Both the position numbers and the translations under genes were made by a program. Below are positions 44,371 to 54,900 of a stretch of 64,000 nucleotides of DNA, in pieces. Origin of the DNA: an uncultured Clostridia bacterium (GTDB taxonomy: Bacteria > Bacillota > Clostridia > Lachnospirales > CAG-274); contig CANRIS010000002.1 of assembly GCA_947630725.1 (NCBI GenBank), forward strand, positions 186,001 to 250,000, read 5' to 3'. Under the pieces are notes generated by a model. The model did not search any database. It was not told the origin of the DNA and saw nothing but the letters and a program-made list of their open reading frames with translations. The number at the start of each line of letters is the position of its first letter. The first letter of the stretch is position 1.

Positions 44371-45759
44371 TTATTTTCCGCTAAGCTCTCTGTCTATGGC
44401 TGCGGCAGCCTTCTTGCCTGCTCCCATAGCCAGAATAACGGTCGCCGCTCCCGTAACGGCATCTCCGCCTGCATATACCCTGTCCTTTGTGGTTTTGCCT
44501 GTTTCCTCATCGGCAATTATACACTTCCACCTGTTTGTTTCAAGCCCCTCGGTGGTTGAGGAAATAAGCGGATTCGGCGATGTGCCAAGGGACATAATGA
44601 CCATATCGCACTCAATGTCATACTCCGACCCGGGAACCTCAACAGGACGGCGTCTGCCGCTCGAATCGGGCTCTCCAAGCTCCATTTTAATGACCCTCAT
44701 ACCCTTGACGGTACCGTTTTCGTCCACAAGGATCTCCTTCGGGTTTCTCAGAAGCTCGAATACGATGCCCTCCTCCTTTGCGTGATGAACCTCCTCGGCT
44801 CTTGCAGGCAGCTCCGCCTCGCTTCTTCTGTATACAATATGGGTTTCGGCTCCGAGACGAAGGGCTGTTCTGGCAGCGTCCATAGCCACGTTTCCTCCGC
44901 CCACAACGCAGACCTTTTTTGCGGTCTTTACGGGCGTGTCATAGTCGTCTCTGTATGCCTTCATAAGATTTACTCTCGTAAGATATTCATTCGCCGAAAC
45001 AACGCCGTTTGCAAGCTCTCCGGGTATGCCCATAAACTTGGGAAGTCCTGCCCCCGAGCCTATGAACACTGCGTCAAAGCCCTCGTCCTCTATGAGGCTG
45101 TCAACGGTGACGGTCTTGCCCACGATAACATCTGTCTCTATCTCAACCCCAAGCTTTTTAATGCTTTCGATCTCCTTGTCCACAACCCTGTCCTTCGGAA
45201 GTCTGAATTCGGGTATGCCGTAGGCAAGCACTCCGCCTGTTTTGTGGAGAGCCTCAAATATCTTTACGCCGTAGCCCTTTTTGGCAAGATCGCCTGCGCA
45301 GGTAAGTCCTGCGGGGCCTGCACCTATGACAGCCACACGCTTGCCGTTGGGAGCCTCTTTTTTGCTTAAGTCGATATTGTTTGCATATGACCAGTCAGCC
45401 ACAAATCTTTCAAGCTTGCCTATCGAAACAGGCTCGCCCTTTATTCCCATTACGCATTTGCCCTCGCATTGGGTCTCCTGTGGGCATACACGTCCGCATA
45501 TGGCGGGAAGAGCCGAATATTTGGCGATCTCTTTTGCTGCGTCCTCAAATCTTTCTTCTTTTATACATTTTATAAATGCAGGAATATCCACCGCAACGGG
45601 GCAGCCGTCAACGCATTTTGGATTTTTGCAGCTAAGACAGCGTTTTGACTCCTCAACAGCCTCCTCCGAGTTGTATCCGAGACAAACCTCTTCAAAATTT
45701 TTGGCTCTTATCTGTGGGTCCTGCTCCCTTACGGGAACTCTTTTCATATTCAAAGCCAT
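44371..45759 (-). CDS. NfnB-like / GltA-type NADPH oxidoreductase subunit
   Basis: 462 residues. Homologous to GltD but stand-alone. N-terminal Fe-S cysteines (CLSCKNPKCVDGCP, and CGRVCPQETQCEGKC), an FAD site (VAVIGAGPAGLTCA, about 145) and an NADP site (VCVVGGGNVAMDAA, about 285). Together with the upstream gene, the order and sizes match NfnAB, the electron-bifurcating NADH-dependent ferredoxin:NADP+ oxidoreductase of anaerobes. Databases often call it glutamate synthase (NADPH) homotetrameric. Its ATG (45759) shares one base with the stop of the upstream gene (TAATG). Confidence 0.88.
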   Translation of the reverse strand: MALNMKRVPVREQDPQIRAKNFEEVCLGYNSEEAVEESKRCLSCKNPKCVDGCPVAVDIPAFIKCIKEERFEDAAKEIAKYSALPAICGRVCPQETQCEGKCVMGIKGEPVSIGKLERFVADWSYANNIDLSKKEAPNGKRVAVIGAGPAGLTCAGDLAKKGYGVKIFEALHKTGGVLAYGIPEFRLPKDRVVDKEIESIKKLGVEIETDVIVGKTVTVDSLIEDEGFDAVFIGSGAGLPKFMGIPGELANGVVSANEYLTRVNLMKAYRDDYDTPVKTAKKVCVVGGGNVAMDAARTALRLGAETHIVYRRSEAELPARAEEVHHAKEEGIVFELLRNPKEILVDENGTVKGMRVIKMELGEPDSSGRRRPVEVPGSEYDIECDMVIMSLGTSPNPLISSTTEGLETNRWKCIIADEETGKTTKDRVYAGGDAVTGAATVILAMGAGKKAAAAIDRELSGK

Positions 45760-46643
45760 TATTTTCCACCTCCGCAGCCGCATTTGTGTCCGTTCTTATT
45801 ATCCTCGGCAGCAAGCATCGCTCTGCCCTCTTCCGTTTTGTACATAGCCTGTCGTCTCATAGCCTCGTCATAATTGACCTTGTGTCCGTCAAATTCGGGG
45901 CCGTCTACGCAGGCAAACTTTATTTCGTCACCGACAGTCACACGACAGGCGCCGCACATACCCGTTCCGTCCACCATAATGGGATTGAGGCTGACTATCG
46001 TGGGGATCCCCAGCTCCTTTGTTGTCATGGAGGTAAATTTCATCATTATCATAGGACCTATGACAACGGCGTGGTTATATTCTTTTTTGTCCTCCCTGAC
46101 AAGCTTTGTGAGAAGCTGGCTGCCGTTGCCCTTAAAGCCGAATGAGCCGTCATCGGTAGCTATGTAAAGGTTTGTGGCTACCTTTTTCATTTCTTCGGTA
46201 AGTATAAGGAGATCCTTGTTTCTGGCTCCTATAATAACATCGCAGTCTATGCCTCTGTTAAAAAGATATTTTACCTGTGGATATACGGGCGCAGTGCCTA
46301 CTCCGCCGCATACGAAAATTATCTTTTTTTCTTTAAGCTCTGTATCGTCAAGAGAGCAGAGGTCGCTGGGTCTGCCAAGAGGGCCTACAAAATCCGCAAC
46401 GCTGTCGCCCTCCTCATATTCCGCAAGATCTCTTGTGGACTTTCCGACAGTCTGAAAAACAATTGCGACCGTACCTGCCTCGGCATCATAGTCGGCTATG
46501 GTAAGGGGTATTCTCTCGCCCTTTTCATCGTTTATAACAATAATGAACTGTCCCGGCTTGCAGGATGCAGCGATTCTGGGCGCATATATATCCATATAGA
46601 TTATATTGTCCGTCAGACATTTTTTTCTGACAATCTTGTACAT
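45759..46643 (-). CDS. NfnA-like FAD/NAD-binding, 2Fe-2S subunit
   Basis: 294 residues. Ferredoxin-NADP reductase fold like sulfide dehydrogenase and PyrK: FAD-binding barrel (PGQFIIV, RIPLTIAD), NAD-binding domain (IFVCGGVGTAPVYPQVKYL), and a C-terminal 2Fe-2S cysteine set (DGTGMCGACRV, then FACVDGPEFDGH). It ends in a Cys/Gly tail, HKCGCGGGK, unusual and possibly metal-binding. I start at the ATG at 46643 (AAGGAGAGG 5 nt upstream); the open frame 34 codons further lacks a site. Overlaps the nfnB-like gene by 1 bp. Confidence 0.9.
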   Translation of the reverse strand: MYKIVRKKCLTDNIIYMDIYAPRIAASCKPGQFIIVINDEKGERIPLTIADYDAEAGTVAIVFQTVGKSTRDLAEYEEGDSVADFVGPLGRPSDLCSLDDTELKEKKIIFVCGGVGTAPVYPQVKYLFNRGIDCDVIIGARNKDLLILTEEMKKVATNLYIATDDGSFGFKGNGSQLLTKLVREDKKEYNHAVVIGPMIMMKFTSMTTKELGIPTIVSLNPIMVDGTGMCGACRVTVGDEIKFACVDGPEFDGHKVNYDEAMRRQAMYKTEEGRAMLAAEDNKNGHKCGCGGGK

Positions 46644-46765
46644 TTTTTCCTCTCCTTTCGGTTTTTGGCACCGTTTTGTCGGCACATTTTCCTTCTTATA
46701 ACTATACACCAATACAGAATATTTTTCAACAGTAAATTTCGGCATATATCCCCAAAAACATTATT

Positions 46766-47512
46766 TTATTTATGTACTGCGCATACGGAGCAGTCGGCTC
46801 TCGGCTCTCCCGTATTTATCACTCTGAAGCTGCACGAAAAACCGTCAAACACAAACAGCCTGCCTGCGAGAAGATCTCCCGAGCCTAAAATATACTTTAT
46901 GGCCTCCATAGCCTGAACACAGCCGAGAAGTCCTGCGGCGGCTCCCAATATTCCCTCGCTGACCGCCGTGGGAGCGTCCTTCGGAACCTTTTCCAGCAGG
47001 CATCTGAGGCAAGGCTTTTGGGGCAGATATGTAAAGCACTGTCCGCCGTATTTCATTACTCCTCCGTGACAGAAGGGCTTTTTCATACCCACACAGACAT
47101 CGTTTATAAGAAATTTTGTCTGAAAATTGTCCGTGCAGTCAAGCACAAAATCATATCCCTCAAAAATATCTTCGGCGTTTTTTTCGGTAAGTCTTTCCTT
47201 GTATAAAACCGTATTTGTGTCGGGGTTAAGAGCCTTTATTCTTTCGGCAGCCGAATCGGCCTTAAAAATACCCAAGCCGTTTCTGCTGTGGAGTATCTGT
47301 CTCTGAAGATTTGAATAGTCAACGCAGTCAGAGTCAACAATGCCCAGAGTGCCGACACCTGCGGCAGCCATATACAAAAGCGCAGGCGAGCCAAGACCCC
47401 CTGCTCCGACAACAAGCACCCTTGCGCCAAAAAGCTTTTGTTGTCCCTCTTCTCCCATACCCTTCAACGGCAGGTTTCTCGAATATATTTCTCTCTGTAT
47501 GTCCGTAAGCAT
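46766..47512 (-). CDS. ThiF/MoeB-type adenylyltransferase (E1-like)
   Basis: 248 residues. Activates the C-terminal Gly of ubiquitin-like sulfur carriers (ThiS, MoaD). Nucleotide-binding VLVVGAGGLGSPAL (about 32-45), DSDCVDYSNLQRQIL, DCTDNFQTKFLIND, and two CxxC zinc pairs (CLRCLL, CSVCAV). Family members cannot be separated by sequence alone, but with thiS-thiG-thiH in the window and no moaD, acting on ThiS is the likeliest role. AAAGGCGGTG precedes the ATG. Single gene, divergent from tcdA. Confidence 0.9.
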   Translation of the reverse strand: MLTDIQREIYSRNLPLKGMGEEGQQKLFGARVLVVGAGGLGSPALLYMAAAGVGTLGIVDSDCVDYSNLQRQILHSRNGLGIFKADSAAERIKALNPDTNTVLYKERLTEKNAEDIFEGYDFVLDCTDNFQTKFLINDVCVGMKKPFCHGGVMKYGGQCFTYLPQKPCLRCLLEKVPKDAPTAVSEGILGAAAGLLGCVQAMEAIKYILGSGDLLAGRLFVFDGFSCSFRVINTGEPRADCSVCAVHK

Positions 47513-47657
47513 ATAATCACCGCCTTTTTATTATTGTACATTTATTCTATCACAATTTTATTTGTTTTCAATACCTCGGCGCTATTTTTAATACAACACA
47601 GCACAATTCGATTTTCCGACATCTTTCCGATAAATAGCTCAAAAATATAAAAATATA

Positions 47658-47686
47658 TTGGCGTATTTCAGAATAAGTGATATAAT
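47658..47686 (+). promoter_or_regulatory. Sigma-A promoter of tcdA
   Basis: TTGGCG (47658-47663), a 17-bp spacer, TATAAT (47681-47686), 57 bp before the ATG. Confidence 0.65.
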
Positions 47687-47743
47687 AATATCGTTTCTGT
47701 TTATCGGTTCTTAAAACAACAAACCCTTGGGAGGAATGAAACT

Positions 47744-48475
47744 ATGTCTTTGGAATTTTCAAGAACGGAACTTCTTATAGGCTCCGAGGCTATGGAAAAA
47801 CTTCGCCGCGCCAGAATAGCGGTTTTCGGCATAGGCGGTGTCGGAGGAGCCGCAGCAGAGGCGCTTGCCAGATGCGGCATAGGCTCCCTTGATCTCATAG
47901 ACAACGACACTATATCCGAAACAAATATAAACAGACAGATATTTGCCCTTAAAAGCAACGTAGGCAGGCTCAAAACAGAGGTCGCCGCCGAAAGGATAGC
48001 CGACATAAGCCCCGACACAAAAGTCAGAACCCACAATATATTTTTTCTTCCCGAAACGGATACGCCCTTTGACTTCGGAGACTTTGACTATGTTATAGAC
48101 GCCATAGACACCCTGTCGGGAAAGCTCGAAATCATCGTCAGATCAAAGGCGGCAGGAGTCCCCGTTATAAGCTCCATGGGAGCAGGCAACAAGCTTGACC
48201 CCACAGCCTTTGAGGTATCCGACATATACAAAACCTCTGTATGTCCGCTGGCAAGAGTTATGCGCAGAGAGCTTAAAAAAAGAGGTATAACGGATCTCAA
48301 GACCGTATATTCAAAAGAACCTCCCCTAAAGCCAAAAAGTGCCGAAACCATACGGGAGGAAGGCTCCAAAAGGCGATCCCTGCCGGGCAGCATATCATTT
48401 GTGCCTCCCGTTGTGGGACTAATAATAGCGGGAGAGGTCATAAGGGATATTGCGGAAATAAAATCTTTATGTTGA
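47744..48475 (+). CDS. tcdA: tRNA threonylcarbamoyladenosine dehydratase
   Basis: 243 residues. E1-like enzyme that cyclises t6A37 of tRNA to ct6A using ATP. Motifs: FSRTELLIGSEAMEKL, ARIAVFGIGGVGGAAAEALAR, DNDTISETNINRQIFAL, the catalytic Cys region KTSVCPLARVMR, and SISFVPPVVGLIIAGEV. It lacks the CxxC zinc pairs of the ThiF/MoeB protein encoded divergently. GGGAGG lies 9 nt upstream of the ATG. Confidence 0.93.
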   Translation: MSLEFSRTELLIGSEAMEKLRRARIAVFGIGGVGGAAAEALARCGIGSLDLIDNDTISETNINRQIFALKSNVGRLKTEVAAERIADISPDTKVRTHNIFFLPETDTPFDFGDFDYVIDAIDTLSGKLEIIVRSKAAGVPVISSMGAGNKLDPTAFEVSDIYKTSVCPLARVMRRELKKRGITDLKTVYSKEPPLKPKSAETIREEGSKRRSLPGSISFVPPVVGLIIAGEVIRDIAEIKSLC

Positions 48476-48500
48476 ATTGTAGGTTTTGTTTTGATATAAT
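48472..48500 (+). promoter_or_regulatory. Sigma-A promoter of the GNAT-MBOAT-DHHW operon
   Basis: TTGAAT (48472-48477), a 17-bp spacer, TATAAT (48495-48500). The -35 box overlaps the last codon and stop of tcdA. Confidence 0.7.
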
Positions 48501-48568
48501 ATATAGTGGTTTTTTCGTTATAAACAAACCTGCCGACCCCAAAATATCCCATCTGCGGAGAAAAAATT

Positions 48569-49150
48569 ATGAGACTGAGACTTGCGAAAGCCTCCGATGC
48601 GGAGAGCATACTCGAAATATATAAGCCATATATTTTAAACACAAGAATTACATTTGAATATGACGTTCCCTCTTTGGCGGATTTCAGAAAAAGAGTGGAG
48701 AATATATGCGAAAAATATCCATATATACTCTGCGAAAGGGACGGAAGTCTTTCGGGCTATTGTTATGCGTCCCGTTTTATGGAAAGAGCCGCCTTCGGTT
48801 GGGACGCAGAGCTGTCGGTCTATCTCAGAGAGGAAGAAAGGGGCAAAGGCATAGGCAGGGTTCTTTACTGCGCAGTTATAGAAATTCTCGGTCTTATGAA
48901 TATAAGAAACATTTACGGGCTTATAGCTTATCCCAACGATGCCAGCGAAAGGCTCCACAGGGAGCTTGGCTTCAAATTACAGGGCGTACTTGAAAAAACA
49001 GGCTACAAGCTGGGAGAATGGACGGATCTTATGTATTTCTGTCTGCGCCTTGACGGAGACGACAAAAAAGAGGTCGTGCCGATATGCGATATTGACAGCG
49101 AAAAAATAGGGAGACTCCTTGCGGAATATGAAAAAAAGCTCCCGAAATAA
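48569..49150 (+). CDS. GNAT N-acetyltransferase, phosphinothricin-acetyltransferase-like
   Basis: 193 residues. GNAT fold: the first strand RLRLAKASDAESIL, then YKPYILNTRITFEYDVP, the acetyl-CoA loop REEERGKGIGRVLY (about 92-105), AYPNDASERLHRELGFK and GKWxD-like GEWTDLMYF. This order is typical of the Pat/MnaT type that acetylates amino groups of phosphinothricin, Met sulfoximine or similar. The extra C-terminal 25 residues (VPICDIDSEKIGRLL) are not typical. First gene of a three-gene operon; gap to the MBOAT gene 19 bp. Confidence 0.88.
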   Translation: MRLRLAKASDAESILEIYKPYILNTRITFEYDVPSLADFRKRVENICEKYPYILCERDGSLSGYCYASRFMERAAFGWDAELSVYLREEERGKGIGRVLYCAVIEILGLMNIRNIYGLIAYPNDASERLHRELGFKLQGVLEKTGYKLGEWTDLMYFCLRLDGDDKKEVVPICDIDSEKIGRLLAEYEKKLPK

Positions 49151-49169
49151 AAACAGCGAGTGATATATT

Positions 49170-50585
49170 ATGGTTTTTTCCTCCTTGAGTTTTATATTTG
49201 TATTTTTGCCCGCAGCGCTTGTTTTTTATTATATATTTGGGGCTTTGCGGCTGAGAAAATTAAGCAATGCGGCTCTCCTTGCGCTGAGCCTTATTTTTTA
49301 TGCCTGTTCAACGCCAAAATATATCGTTCTTCTTCTGATCTCCATATTTATTAATCACATATCGGGACTTCTCTGCGGAGCCCAAAAAACGCATAAAAAG
49401 CTTTTTCTGTTTATAGGCATAGCTCTTGACCTCGGACTTCTTTTTTATTTCAAATACGCCAACTTCTTTTTTGACAATCTGAGCCTTATTTTCGGCATCG
49501 GATCGGGCATAGCGCAGATAGCCCTGCCCATAGGCATATCATTTTTTACATTTCAGGGCATAAGCTATGTTGCGGACGTATACAGAGGCGTTGTAAAGCC
49601 TCAGAAAAACATACTGAACACTGCGCTTTATATTTCTCTTTTTCCTCAGCTTATCGCAGGGCCTATCGTGAGGTATTCGGATATAGAAACCGGCATAAGC
49701 GACAGACAGGAGAGCCTAAGCCTTGTATTTGACGGCATAATAAGATTCTGCACGGGCTTGGGTAAAAAAGTGATAATAGCCGACTGCGCAGGTCTTGTGG
49801 CAGACAGGATATTCGGCCTTGATAAGAGCCTTTTAAGCGTGTCCCTTGCGTGGCTCGGTGTCGGAGCCTACACTCTGCAAATATATTTTGATTTTTCGGG
49901 ATATTCGGATATGGCTATAGGTCTGGGAAAGCTCTTCGGCTTTCACTTTCCCGAAAATTTCAATTATCCCTATATTTCAAAATCCATTTCGGAATTTTGG
50001 AGAAGGTGGCACATGACACTGTCGGCATGGTTCAGAGACTATGTGTATATCCCTCTGGGCGGAAACCGCTGCAGCGTAAAAAGGCACATATTCAATATGG
50101 CTGTCGTGTGGCTGCTGACAGGTCTGTGGCACGGAGCCTCATGGAGCTTTGTGGTATGGGGAGGATATTTCGCCCTCATACTCATATGCGAAAAATATGT
50201 ATATGGAGGACTTCTTGAAAAGCTGCCCTCCGTCATAAGGCATATATACGCCCTTATACTTATAATGGTGGGCTGGAGTATTTTCTGCGGAGATTCGCTG
50301 CGCTTTACCTCCGAGCTTCTAAAAACGATGTTCTTTATGGCTGACAAGCCCCTTATAAACAGCGAAACGCTGTATTATATAACCGAATACAAGGCGGAGC
50401 TTATTCTCGGCGTTGTATGCTGCCTGCCCTTGACCGAAATCCTTGAACGCAAGTTTATGAAAGGGCGCAGAGCCAATACCCTCATAACCCTCGGAAAGGC
50501 AGTTTTCGGGCTTTCGGTATTTGCACTCAGCGTATGCTTTATACTTTCATCGTCATTCAGTCCCTTTATATATTTCAGATTCTGA
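49170..50585 (+). CDS. MBOAT-family O-acyltransferase (AlgI-like)
   Basis: 471 residues with about ten to twelve membrane helices. Signature motifs: PIGISFFTFQGISYVADVYRG, LFPQLIAGPIVRY, the DFSGYSDMAIGLGKLFGF segment, FWRRWHMTLSAWFRDYVYIPLGG, and the catalytic His in LTGLWHGASWSFVVWGG (about residue 315). The protein passes acetyl groups across the membrane for polysaccharide O-acetylation. It is followed by the usual partner DHHW protein. Confidence 0.95.
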   Translation: MVFSSLSFIFVFLPAALVFYYIFGALRLRKLSNAALLALSLIFYACSTPKYIVLLLISIFINHISGLLCGAQKTHKKLFLFIGIALDLGLLFYFKYANFFFDNLSLIFGIGSGIAQIALPIGISFFTFQGISYVADVYRGVVKPQKNILNTALYISLFPQLIAGPIVRYSDIETGISDRQESLSLVFDGIIRFCTGLGKKVIIADCAGLVADRIFGLDKSLLSVSLAWLGVGAYTLQIYFDFSGYSDMAIGLGKLFGFHFPENFNYPYISKSISEFWRRWHMTLSAWFRDYVYIPLGGNRCSVKRHIFNMAVVWLLTGLWHGASWSFVVWGGYFALILICEKYVYGGLLEKLPSVIRHIYALILIMVGWSIFCGDSLRFTSELLKTMFFMADKPLINSETLYYITEYKAELILGVVCCLPLTEILERKFMKGRRANTLITLGKAVFGLSVFALSVCFILSSSFSPFIYFRF

Positions 50586-50616
50586 TTTTTAAGTTTGTTA
50601 AGGAAGAAACTGTATT

Positions 50617-51807
50617 ATGAAAAAAATTATTGAAATTCTGACTATAATATGCTTTGTGGCGGCTCTGGCAGCAGTGCCAATAAAAACATTTTCGCAGCCT
50701 GCCGCCGAAAGACTTTTTTATGAAAACCGCAGAGCCCAGCCTATACCGCAGCCAAACGTAAGGAATCTTCTTGACGGCAGCTTTCAGAGCAGTCTCGAAA
50801 AGGGCTTTTCGGATAACTTTGTTTTCAGAGACAGCATACTTGCGTTTCATACCTATATTGACAAATACATACTGAGAAAAAAAGTAATAAACGATGTTAT
50901 ATGGACAGAGGACGAAAGCCCCCTTCTGCCGAGGATAAGCTCGGCTCCTGCGGATATTGAAGAAATAAAATCGAAAGCTGAGAGAATGTCCGCAAGAATG
51001 AGCCGCATAAGGGACATAACAGCCGAAAACGGAGGAGAGTTTTATTTTGTGGGCATACCCGAACAGTATTCATATTTCAGAAGCAAATATCCCGACTATG
51101 TTTTCAACAATGACGACTTTCTCTCGCAGCAGGAGGATATACTTTTCAGAATCCTTTCCGAAAAGGGCATAAATTATATAGATATGAATGAGGAATTTGA
51201 CAAGGCAGGCAGAGCTGACAGCTTTTATTCGTTTGTGGATCACCACTTCACGCTTAAGGGAGCCTATGAAACCTGCAAATGCCTTACGGAAAAAATACTG
51301 TCCGAGACCGACAAGACCCCCGCCCCGCTGTCTGAGACGGATTTTGAATATAAGGAGGTTCCCAATCCCTATTACGGATCGAGAAACCGAAAGCTTATGG
51401 GGGTATATGAAAGCAAGGAGCATCTTTTTGTGCCGGAATTTAAAGAGAGAGTGCCTTTTCTCCGTACAGACAACAACGAAGTCAGAGATTCGGTAATATA
51501 CAATTATTTTATGGACGAGACAGCCCCCATTACATACGAAACATATATGGGAGGAGACATAGCCGAAACAAAAATCGAAACCCACAGAGAAGAGCTGCCC
51601 GACTTGCTTATGTTCGGAGATTCCTTTACAAATCCCATGGAAATGCTGCTATATACGTCCTTTGACGAAAGTCATTTTCTGGATTTCAGATATTATGACG
51701 AAAAATCCCTCAGTGAGTACATAAAGGAGTATAAGCCCGATATTGTCGTTATGGTAAGGGACGATACGAGGTATCTTGACTTTACGGGAAACGGAAAGCT
51801 GCTTTAA
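50617..51807 (+). CDS. DHHW-family extracytoplasmic O-acetylation protein (AlgJ/AlgX-like)
   Basis: 396 residues. An N-terminal signal anchor (IIEILTIICFVAALAAV, residues 4-20), the N-terminal helical arm, and an SGNH-like domain with VDHHFTLKGAYETC (DHHF variant of the DHHW motif, about residue 210) and MFGDSFTNPME (GDS motif, about 332). The protein completes transfer of acetyl groups to an exported polysaccharide. Gap to the MBOAT gene is 31 bp. The acceptor polymer is unknown; it could be wall teichoic acid-like or a capsule. Confidence 0.9.
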   Translation: MKKIIEILTIICFVAALAAVPIKTFSQPAAERLFYENRRAQPIPQPNVRNLLDGSFQSSLEKGFSDNFVFRDSILAFHTYIDKYILRKKVINDVIWTEDESPLLPRISSAPADIEEIKSKAERMSARMSRIRDITAENGGEFYFVGIPEQYSYFRSKYPDYVFNNDDFLSQQEDILFRILSEKGINYIDMNEEFDKAGRADSFYSFVDHHFTLKGAYETCKCLTEKILSETDKTPAPLSETDFEYKEVPNPYYGSRNRKLMGVYESKEHLFVPEFKERVPFLRTDNNEVRDSVIYNYFMDETAPITYETYMGGDIAETKIETHREELPDLLMFGDSFTNPMEMLLYTSFDESHFLDFRYYDEKSLSEYIKEYKPDIVVMVRDDTRYLDFTGNGKLL

Positions 51808-51844
51808 AAGCTTTAAAAGCCCAAAATTAAAAATAAAAAACCAC

Positions 51845-51882
51845 AAAAAAATGAGACTTATGAAAATTTGTCTCATTTTTTT
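51845..51882. terminator. Bidirectional terminator
   Basis: AAAAAAATGAGAC (51845-51857) with GTCTCATTTTTTT (51870-51882), 12-nt loop, between the convergent DHHW gene and helicase gene. Confidence 0.88.
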
Positions 51883-51909
51883 ATCTGTATATATCTGTAT
51901 GTATCCGCA

Positions 51910-54900
51910 CTATGAAAAAAGCTCAAGTATTTCTTCACGGGACATATTGTCGAGAAATCCGCCCTCCATATCCAGCACGTCCTTGAAAAGCTGCTTTTTT
52001 TTGTTTTGCAGCTTAAGTATTTTTTCTTCTATGGAGTCCTTCGTGATAAGGTTGTATACCTGAACACGCCTTATCTGACCGAATCTGTGGGCTCTGTCAG
52101 AGGCCTGAGCCATCACCGCAGGATTCCACCACTGGTCAAAATGTATGACTACATCAGCCCCCGTAAGGTTTACGCCTGTTCCTCCTGCTTTGAGGGAAAT
52201 AAGAAATATCTTTATTTTATCCCCCGTGTTGAAGCTGTTTACATATTCAAGCCTTTTGTCCGCAGGGGTTGCTCCGTCAATATAATAGAAGTCATATCCC
52301 TTAAGCGAAAGCCTCTCCTTTATTATGGAAAGCATCGATGTAAACTGCGAAAACAAAAGTATTTTATGCTCCTTTTTTATAAGCCCGTCTATATTTTCCA
52401 TAAGATATTCGAGCTTTCCGCTGCGGCCCTTATACCCCTCCAAAAACAGAGACGGATGGCAGCATATCTGCCTTAGCTTTGTTATCTCGCTGAGTATTTT
52501 TATACGGTTTGTTTTGTCGCTGCCGAAATCGGTCTTTATAATGCCCCTCGCCTTAAGCAGCTCGGCGCGGTAGAGCCTTCCCTGTTCCTCAGTCATAAAC
52601 ATATAGCGATAATTTTCTGTCTTTTCGGGGAGATCCTTAAGCACATCGCCCTTTTCTCTCCTCAGTATAAACGGGGATATGAGCTTTTTAAGCTCTCTTA
52701 TTTTGTCCATATCCCTCTTTTTCATAACAGGCTTTTCAAAAACCGCCGAAAATCTTCTGCTGCTGCCGAGATAACCGGGAAGTACAAATCTGAATATTGA
52801 CCACAGCTCCCCAAGATTGTTTTCAAAGGGAGTACCCGTAAGAGCCAGCCGAACCTCTCCGTCTATGGATGTTACGGCAGAAAACACCTTTGTGCTGTGA
52901 TTTTTTATGTTCTGCGCCTCATCGGCTATTACGGCGAAAAATTCCATATTTTCATATATCTCGGCATCTCTTCTCAGAGCCTCATAGGACGTAACGAAAA
53001 CATTTGTGTGCTTTTTGAGAAGTCTCTGCCTTTTTTCTCTTGACCCGTAGACGATTTCAAATTCCAGTCCGCAGCCAAAGTTTTCAAGCTCGGCCTCCCA
53101 GTTGAAAATAACCGAAGTGGGACAGATAACAAGAGATGGTCTCGTCTCGCAGGTGTTTGTCTTGTATCTGTCATAAAGAAAGCTTATGAGCTGAACAGTC
53201 TTTCCCAAGCCCATATCGTCCGCCAGAATACCTCCCAAGCCGCATTCTCCTATGGCCTTCAGCCATCTGAATCCCTTTTTCTGATAGTCTCTGAGTATAG
53301 GCTCGTAGACCTTCGGCAGAGCATAGTCGGAGTTTCTTATTTCTTTCATACCGAGGGAAAGCCTTCTTGCCTTTTTGTCCATATTTATGAGCCGTTTGTC
53401 ATTTTCGTCAAAAAAGCTGTCTATAACCATAAGCCTGCTTGGATCGGCAGTCATTCTGCCCTCCTTAAGAGCCTTTTTAGATGGGTCAAAATAATTCACA
53501 AGCTTAAGAAAAGCCGTGTTGCCCTCCAGACTTAAATACCTTCCGTCAGAAAATCTGAAATATCTCTTCCTCTCCTCATAGGCCTCCAGAACGGCCTCCA
53601 TCTCGCCTATGTCTATAGTGTCAACGTCAAAATCTATGTCTAAAAGCCTGCCCTCATACCTTATGCCTATATTTATGACCTTTTCGGCTGATTTTTTAAG
53701 CTCCTTCATACTGTCGCTCAAAAACACCTCGGCGTTTTTGCCAAGAGCGTTAAGCCCATATCTCAGAAAGCCGTATATCTGTTCGTCCCCCGACAGAATA
53801 AAGCCCTCGCTTCCGCTGTCGAAAAAGCCCATTTCCTCCAGAACAAGTCTGAACACGGTTTCTGCTCTGTCGTCTCTGAACTCTCTGAAGGCTCTTTTGT
53901 CGTTGTAGTCTATAACAGTGTCGCCGTAGACAAATCTGACCTTTCCGCAGATGCTTTTTCCTCTCGTTTCAATGAATATCTGCGCCCCGAAAGGTATTCG
54001 GTTGAGCTTTTCATATACTGCGCCTGAGTTTTCGAGAATGCTCATTTCCTTAAGGACGGGTATACCGTAGTCCACAAGCTTTCCCAGATCGGAGGTCTCA
54101 AAAACAATGTCTGCATTGTTGTTTATTTCAAAGGCAGCCTCTATATCCTTCATAACGAGGGCATACTCCGCAGACGTTCTGAAAAGCTTTCTACCGATAA
54201 GTATATATCCGTAGCTTGCTGAGGTGTATATCCTCTCTGACGAAAACTGCTTTTTGAGCGCAGCTCTGCCCTCCGATACGCTGAATGCCACGCCTGCGGG
54301 GGGCTCGCCCACTTCAAGATCCACATATACAACTTCTCCGTCAGCGCATACAGGTAGCCTTTTTTTGAGAAAACAGTCAAAAAAGTCGTCCAGAACAGGC
54401 CCTTCGAGTATAAATCTGCTCTTGTCCTCATTCAGTCTTTCAAGGGCGATAAAGCCCGCCTTTATTTCGGCTCTGTTGTACATCAGCCCCAATATCTGTC
54501 TGCCTGTTGAGTCAAAGCTGCTTATGTTGTACTTGTATTCTCTGAAATTTTTCCCCGTGTTTCTGTCTATTTCGGAGGCAAAAGCAAATATGTCCTCAAC
54601 CGGTCTTTTTTGTCCTGCCGCCCGACTTATATACAGCTCCATTTCTATCCTGTCTCTTTCAAAATAAAAAACAGGTTCGAGACGAAGTCCTCCCGATGCA
54701 GCCGCCGTAAGCTTTTTGAGTCTGTTGAGCCTGTGCTTCTCAAACATATTGAGGAGGTTTTTTGACGCCACATAGTTTGTGCTGAGATCCCATGTGCGCT
54801 CTCCCCTGTCGTTCATAAGACGAAAGAGCAGAGCCGCAGCGTGCCTGCATCTGCCCGTATTCTGACAGGTGCATGAGCAGTCGGAGGGCTGACCCTTTAT

